Of a stretch of 64,000 nucleotides of DNA, positions 59,799 to 64,000 are shown piece by piece. A program made the translations under genes and the position numbers. How positions within the stretch are numbered: the first letter of the stretch is position 1; every line of letters starts with the position of its first letter. The notes under the pieces are model-generated. The model had not been told where the DNA came from and made no database searches. It was given only the letters and a program-made list of their open reading frames with translations. This stretch comes from UTCHB3 sp002050155 (GTDB lineage Bacteria > Bacteroidota > Ignavibacteria > Ignavibacteriales > Ignavibacteriaceae): contig CP129491.1 of assembly GCA_030584105.1 (NCBI GenBank), positions 2,728,001 through 2,792,000 of the forward strand, given 5' to 3'.

Positions 59799-60355
59799 TT
59801 TTGAAACTCCTTGGATATCTCATTTCGTAAAAAGGCTCTTGCTCTGTGAAGGCGCGATTTAACCGCGGGGACCGAAAGCCCCGTTATACCGGCAGTTTCC
59901 TCAGTGGAAAGTTGCTGCACATCACGAAGTGTGAAAACAATCCTGTATTCAGGTGCTAATTTTGCAATCGAGCGGTCTAAAATATCTTTCAATTCCTGAT
60001 TTTCAACAGATTTATGGGGAATGTTCGACCAGTCAGCGGCGTATTTATCGCTGAAAAGTTCATCGTCATCCCCGGGTTCTACAAAAATCCCTTTTTTCTG
60101 CTTTCGAGCTTCCATCAGGCAGTGATTCACCGAAATTCTGTAAAGCCAGGTCGAAAGTTTCGAGTTTCCGTCGAACCCTTTCAGAGATTTCAGCATGCTT
60201 AAGAAAGTTTCCTGCATGATGTTTTCGGCTTTATCCCGGTTTCGGCAGATTTTAAAAGCAAAGCTGTAGAGGGTTTTCTCATATTTTTTTACGAGTTCCC
60301 TGAGCGCCTCCTTGTCGCCTGTTTTAGCGCGAGCAATTAGATTTTCTTCAGACAT
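59795..60355 (-). CDS. ECF-family RNA polymerase sigma factor
   Basis: The ATG at 60355 (MSEENLIARAKTGDKEAL) is preferred over one at 60418, which lies inside the glycosylase gene. Region 2 shows AENIMQETFLSMLKSLKGF and KLSTWLYRISVNHCLM; region 4 shows PEYRIVFTLRDVQQLSTEETAGI with an HTH ending VKSRLHRARAFLR. It directs polymerase to stress-type promoters and is held by the downstream zinc protein. It lies 25 bases after the alkA-type gene, so the three are probably one operon. Confidence 0.92.
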   Translation of the reverse strand: MSEENLIARAKTGDKEALRELVKKYEKTLYSFAFKICRNRDKAENIMQETFLSMLKSLKGFDGNSKLSTWLYRISVNHCLMEARKQKKGIFVEPGDDDELFSDKYAADWSNIPHKSVENQELKDILDRSIAKLAPEYRIVFTLRDVQQLSTEETAGITGLSVPAVKSRLHRARAFLRNEISKEFQK

Positions 60356-60380
60356 TAGATGATCCGTGCATAAAAAAGAT

Positions 60381-61016
60381 TCAATAAATAGGTGAAGTGG
60401 CGCCGGGCTCGTCGTCACTTTTCCATAAATAATAACAAGCTATCGTGTTGTAAGGTGCCCACTTATATTTTTTTGAAATCTGCTTGATTTTTTTCGGGTT
60501 TGGCATCTCTTTCAAGCCATAGTTGAGCATAATTGTTCTTTTAATTCCGAGGTCACCTGTTGGGAGCACATTCAGTCTGACGAGCGTAAACATGAGGAAC
60601 ATGTGTGCCGTCCACTCTCCAACTCCTTTAATTTTAACGAGTTCCCGGATAATATCTTCATCCGGCATTTCCGGGAATTTATGGAAGTGCAGCTCGTTGT
60701 TCAGGAAAGCCGAGGCGATAGCCTTCACATAAGTAACCTTAGCGTTCGAAAGCCCAAGTGCGCGGATTTCGTCGTGCTCGGCGTCATAAATTGCCCGGAG
60801 GTCCGGGTCGTCGCCGAATTTTTCCAAAAATCGTTGTTCAATTTTCCACGCCACTTTGGTGGAAAGTTGCTGCCCAAGAATAGCAGTAATCAGGTCTTTA
60901 GCGTAAGAAGTTCGTTCTTCGTAGTAAAAAGGGGGAATCGTCTCGCTTAATCTTTTCATTACGGGGTCATTTTTTGCGAGGTGTTCTATACCTTTCATTA
61001 TTTCTTTTCGATTCAT
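60381..61016 (-). CDS. DNA-3-methyladenine glycosylase II-like (AlkA, HhH-GPD)
   Basis: The ATG at 61016 (MNRKEIMKGIEHLA) is chosen; the longer frame overlaps the divergent gene. The 211-residue protein has the HhH-GPD pattern: ITAILGQQLSTKVAWKIE, the hairpin LVKIKGVGEWTAHMFLMF and the catalytic Asp in LPTGDLGIKR. It removes alkylated bases from DNA. It heads the alkA-sigma-anti-sigma operon, suggesting the sigma factor responds to damage or alkylation. Confidence 0.9.
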   Translation of the reverse strand: MNRKEIMKGIEHLAKNDPVMKRLSETIPPFYYEERTSYAKDLITAILGQQLSTKVAWKIEQRFLEKFGDDPDLRAIYDAEHDEIRALGLSNAKVTYVKAIASAFLNNELHFHKFPEMPDEDIIRELVKIKGVGEWTAHMFLMFTLVRLNVLPTGDLGIKRTIMLNYGLKEMPNPKKIKQISKKYKWAPYNTIACYYLWKSDDEPGATSPIY

Positions 61017-61066
61017 TATGTTAATTTGCCTGTGTAAATTTGAATTTTTCACTTTCCTAAAGTTAA

Positions 61067-63568
61067 ATGATAACGACACCAAATATAAATGAAAAATTGA
61101 AAACGAATCTTCTCTTTAGAGGCACGGAAGTGTCTCCGGGGATTCAGACGGGTGCCAAAGCATTCCGCACAGGGGAGGTTATCTATAAAAACGGTGACCC
61201 CGCCGAGGGGGTGTATCTGCTTCTTTCGGGTGAAGTGTTGGTTAAAGTTTTCTCAAAACAAGGGGTGAAACTCGTTATCAAACGGGAGGGAGAATTCTTC
61301 GGTGCACTGGAAATTGCTGAAAACAGCGTTAGAGGAATAAGTGCAACTGCAGGTAAAGGGGAAAACCTTTATGGATCGGCTGCTGAATCGGCAAGTGAAA
61401 AGAAGAGCCTCCGTAAATCAAGTGCTACTGCAGGTGAGGGGGTTGAGGTGGTGTTTGTTCCGGTGGCTGAGTTCAGCAGATTGGTTGCATCTGACATTGG
61501 GGTTAGGGAAAATTTAGCGGATTACCTTATCAACACCTGGAACTTCACACCTGAAGAAGTTCAGCTGCAGATTGAGGGTTTGAAAGAAATTGCAAAAAGT
61601 GCTCTTGCGGGAGATTTTTATGTAGCACCGGATGCAACCACCGGGCAAAGTTTGAAGGAAATTACGGGAAAAAGTGCACCGACCGAGTCGGCAGGAACAG
61701 CTGAAGATTTTTCGGCAGAGAATACCGGTTCTCTTTCATCAGAGCAGGAGGGTCCGGAAAAAAGTGCCGGCACAGACATGGGGGAGGATGAGGAACCTTC
61801 TTTTGGATATACAATTCCTGATAGTGATGATGAAGAAGAGGAAGAAGAGGTGCACGAATCACCCGAAGAGCCTGCTGAACCCGAGTTTGAAGTTTCATCT
61901 GTTTCCGATTCAGCTGAAGACCGTGAAGAAGATAAAGAAGAGGTGCACGAATCGCCTGAAGAGCCTGCTGAACCCGAGTTTGAAGTTTCATCTGTTTCTG
62001 ATTCAGATGAAAACCGTGATGATCTTGAAGTAGAAGAGAGGAATGGAAAAGACGAAGAAGACAAATCTAAAGAGATATATCAGGGTGCGTTTGACGGATA
62101 CGAGGGAGACGAAATTTATGAAGATACCGAAGAAGATTTTGAAGGTGAAACCGACAAATTTTTCGATGATGAAGATATAAACTTAAATGCGCATGAGGAT
62201 GGATTAAACGCCGACGAACTTTTGGAAGAATTTACCCCTGATGAGATTGATGATTTCCCACCCGTTGGCTCTGAAGAGAATCTTCCCGAACATTCTGTTG
62301 AGGATTTATCTGAACAATCTATTGAAGATTTTTCGGGACAGCCCTTAGCAGATGAATCAGCGACACTTCCATCCAAAGTTCCGCTCACACCGGAAGAAAG
62401 CCCAACGGAAGAACCGAGAGTTGACGAGCTTACAAATGTGTTGCTTCGTTTATGTGCCGCAAACACGCCTAAAGAGCTCTTTCTTGCGCTCGAGGGGTAT
62501 TTGCCCGGATTAGTTGGTGCGGGCGAGTTTTCGATGTTTGTTTTTGATGGCGGGTTCCTTTCAGAGGCAGGCTCAACGGGTAAGGGCGATAAAAACCTTG
62601 CGATGAGAGAAAAAATCGCCTACGAATTGATTACAATGGAAGAACCCGTTGCGCTTTTCGATATAAATGACCCGGGCTTATTCGGGGGCTTTGAAAGCGT
62701 TGACCCGACGAATAGCTCAAATTCACTGCTGTATTTTCCACTGCTTAACAGAAATAAAACAGTTGTTGGTTGCTTCCTTTTCTTTTCCGAAAAGAAAGGG
62801 AGTTTTACTTCACAGCACTCGGGGCTTCTTTCAGAAATTGCAACGGCAACGGGCGGTATTTTGGAGAAATTAACCGAGCCTACCACTTCAATTTCGCTTA
62901 AGTATGATGATTTGGGGAAATATACTGCTTTTTTTGGTTCTGAAATTAAAATGGCGGTTGATACAATTCTTTCCGTTACCGGCTCTTTGGATCGTTCCGG
63001 TTCTTTAGACCGCGGAAAACAGAGTGATAAAGTCCGCTTTGGCTTGGAAGTTATAAAAGAGAGAGCCTCGGGGTTGAAGGGATTTTTAGATTCAATCCGG
63101 TTTTTCTTAGGGAAAGTATCAGGGTTCTCGAAACAGCCGTTTTTAGTCAGCGAGCTTTTGGACGATTTTCTGATGAAGGTTTCCGACCCCGCAAAGCAAA
63201 GAGAAATAACGCTTCTGCGAAAATATGACGCTGATGCCGTTCTTTTCTTCAACCGGGAGCTGTTTTTGCACGCACTTGGCTTAATAACGCAGAACGCTTT
63301 CGATGCAATGCCGGCAGGAGGGAAGATATTCTTCTCCACTTCTACAGTCAACGAGGAAGATATCAGAATTTCAATCCGGGATACCGGTCCGGGTGTACCC
63401 GCTGAAATTGAAAATAAAATTTTTGAGCCGTTCTTTACCTACGGGAAAACCGGGGTGGGGCTCGGTTTGCCGATCGCAAATAAAATTATAAAAGAGCACG
63501 GAGGGTATATTTACGCCGAATCATCAGGTAAAAAAGGGGCGGAAATCATTGTTGTGTTGCCCCTCTAA
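61067..63568 (+). CDS. Histidine-kinase-like protein with cyclic-nucleotide-binding and acidic repeat regions, no phospho-acceptor His
   Basis: Residues 1-155 form a cNMP-binding domain (RTGEVIYKNGDPAEGVYLLLSGEVLVK) interrupted by an insertion with a repeated SATAG(K/E)G element. Residues about 195-440 are acidic and disordered, with a 32-residue tandem repeat containing EEVHESPEEPAEPEFEVSSV. Residues about 445-605 look like GAF. A dimerisation helix follows but reads FFGSEIKMAV, with Ser625 where the H box His should be. The GHKL ATPase is intact: Asn in ITQNAFDAM, DTGPGVP, FEPFF and GVGLGLPIA. It may act as a scaffold or donor to another protein. It is divergent from the alkA operon and next to miaA. 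Confidence 0.85.
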   Translation: MITTPNINEKLKTNLLFRGTEVSPGIQTGAKAFRTGEVIYKNGDPAEGVYLLLSGEVLVKVFSKQGVKLVIKREGEFFGALEIAENSVRGISATAGKGENLYGSAAESASEKKSLRKSSATAGEGVEVVFVPVAEFSRLVASDIGVRENLADYLINTWNFTPEEVQLQIEGLKEIAKSALAGDFYVAPDATTGQSLKEITGKSAPTESAGTAEDFSAENTGSLSSEQEGPEKSAGTDMGEDEEPSFGYTIPDSDDEEEEEEVHESPEEPAEPEFEVSSVSDSAEDREEDKEEVHESPEEPAEPEFEVSSVSDSDENRDDLEVEERNGKDEEDKSKEIYQGAFDGYEGDEIYEDTEEDFEGETDKFFDDEDINLNAHEDGLNADELLEEFTPDEIDDFPPVGSEENLPEHSVEDLSEQSIEDFSGQPLADESATLPSKVPLTPEESPTEEPRVDELTNVLLRLCAANTPKELFLALEGYLPGLVGAGEFSMFVFDGGFLSEAGSTGKGDKNLAMREKIAYELITMEEPVALFDINDPGLFGGFESVDPTNSSNSLLYFPLLNRNKTVVGCFLFFSEKKGSFTSQHSGLLSEIATATGGILEKLTEPTTSISLKYDDLGKYTAFFGSEIKMAVDTILSVTGSLDRSGSLDRGKQSDKVRFGLEVIKERASGLKGFLDSIRFFLGKVSGFSKQPFLVSELLDDFLMKVSDPAKQREITLLRKYDADAVLFFNRELFLHALGLITQNAFDAMPAGGKIFFSTSTVNEEDIRISIRDTGPGVPAEIENKIFEPFFTYGKTGVGLGLPIANKIIKEHGGYIYAESSGKKGAEIIVVLPL

Positions 63569-63602
63569 GAAGTAATATTTTAATCGAACAGGTCAGTTAG
63601 AA

Positions 63603-64000
63603 ATGAAACACGAGTGTAAAAAATATGACTATATCGCCGTTATTGGTGCCACCGCCACAGGCAAAACCCGTTTAGCGGTTAAAATTGCGCAATTAGTCGA
63701 TGGCGAAATTATTTCGTGCGACTCCCGGCAGGTTTACCGGGGAATGAGCATCGGCACGGGAAAAGATATCAACGAATACACAACGGAGCAGGGTACAATT
63801 CCATATCATTTAATCGATATTCTCGAGCCACACGAAGACTACAGCGTTTTTCAATTTCTTGAAGATTTTTACGAACGATACGATGAAATTGTCGCCCGAG
63901 GGAAAATTCCCGTTCTGTGTGGCGGAACATATATGTATTTTACTGCGCTTTTTCTGCGTTATCCGATGGTGAAAGTTGATGGTCTGGAGGAAAAAACAGC
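63603..64000 (+). CDS. miaA: tRNA dimethylallyltransferase (3' end outside window)
   Basis: The open frame from the ATG at 63603 gives 132 residues to the window edge with no stop: VIGATATGKTRLAVKIAQ (P-loop), EIISCDSRQVYRGMSIGTGK (substrate and DSxQ motif), YHLIDILEPHEDYSVFQF and VLCGGTYMYFTALF. MiaA adds the dimethylallyl group to A37 of tRNAs reading U-starting codons. It lies 34 bases after the histidine-kinase-like gene; cotranscription is likely. Confidence 0.95.
   Translation, partial: MKHECKKYDYIAVIGATATGKTRLAVKIAQLVDGEIISCDSRQVYRGMSIGTGKDINEYTTEQGTIPYHLIDILEPHEDYSVFQFLEDFYERYDEIVARGKIPVLCGGTYMYFTALFLRYPMVKVDGLEEKT

Noticed and set aside
1..64000. CRISPR array or cas genes linked to the CARF protein
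   Set aside because: No regularly spaced repeats and no Cas-like proteins were seen anywhere in the window.

Overview
The window is bacterial chromosome carrying nested prophages. The host genes fit the Ignavibacteria/Chlorobi side of the Bacteroidota. Two large secreted proteins end in type IX secretion sorting domains with the NFPNPFNP / NYPNPFNP signature, and there are PEGA and FGE-sulfatase proteins, a TonB receptor and several Bacteroidota-style secreted families. This is inferred from protein style; no rRNA gene is present.

Region 1 (1-19790) is the right-hand and larger part of a Mu-like transposable prophage. The early genes on + are the transposase tail, a MuB-like ATPase, small unknowns, a Gam-GemA fusion and a Mor-like activator. 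An inverted packaging/head block follows on - (small terminase, large terminase, DUF935 portal, gpF head protein with a C-terminal nuclease-like domain, gpG-like protein). On + again come protease/scaffold, capsid, gp36, gp37, lysis genes, a tail-chaperone pair with a -1 frameshift site, tape measure and a tail hub. No contractile sheath gene is seen, so a siphovirus-like tail is likely. The right end, at about 19790, is marked by repeated transposase-type sites and a TGT...ACA-type terminus.

Region 2 (19791-22959) is a piece of a different phage into which region 1 inserted: a 5'-truncated P22-type portal gene and two low-complexity virion or scaffold-like genes.

Region 3 (22960-32931) is an accessory locus. 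It has a broken FGE-sulfatase gene, a PEGA outer-membrane protein, a lipoprotein with an FGE domain, and a transmembrane Ser/Thr kinase with an extracellular FGE domain. The last two end in paired segments with the substitution pattern of diversity-generating retroelement (DGR) variable regions, each followed by the same hairpin-rich repeat. No reverse transcriptase or template repeat lies in the window. A putative copper TonB receptor with a small Cys-rich partner and a PepSY-like lipoprotein follow.

Region 4 (33190-49097) is mostly host housekeeping and surface genes: phosphoglycerate mutase, two T9SS cargo proteins, an RlmI-like methyltransferase, pirin, two YceI proteins, a D-cysteine desulfhydrase-like enzyme, three YD-repeat secreted paralogues and L-2-hydroxyglutarate oxidase.

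Region 5 (49252-54367) is the strongest candidate for an undescribed system. A sigma-54 activator with an N-terminal CARF-like domain is divergent from an AT-rich three-gene operon preceded by a good sigma-54 promoter. The operon encodes an unknown 418-residue protein, a histidine-kinase-like ATPase and a receiver domain fused to a HEPN-like domain with an R-x4-H ribonuclease motif. It resembles a nucleotide-sensing, inducible RNA-targeting defence or stress module.

Region 6 (54383-64000) holds a fourth YD-repeat paralogue, a YifB/ComM ATPase, an alpha/beta hydrolase, prfA, an alkA-type glycosylase / ECF sigma / anti-sigma operon, a histidine-kinase-like protein without its phospho-acceptor His, and the start of miaA.
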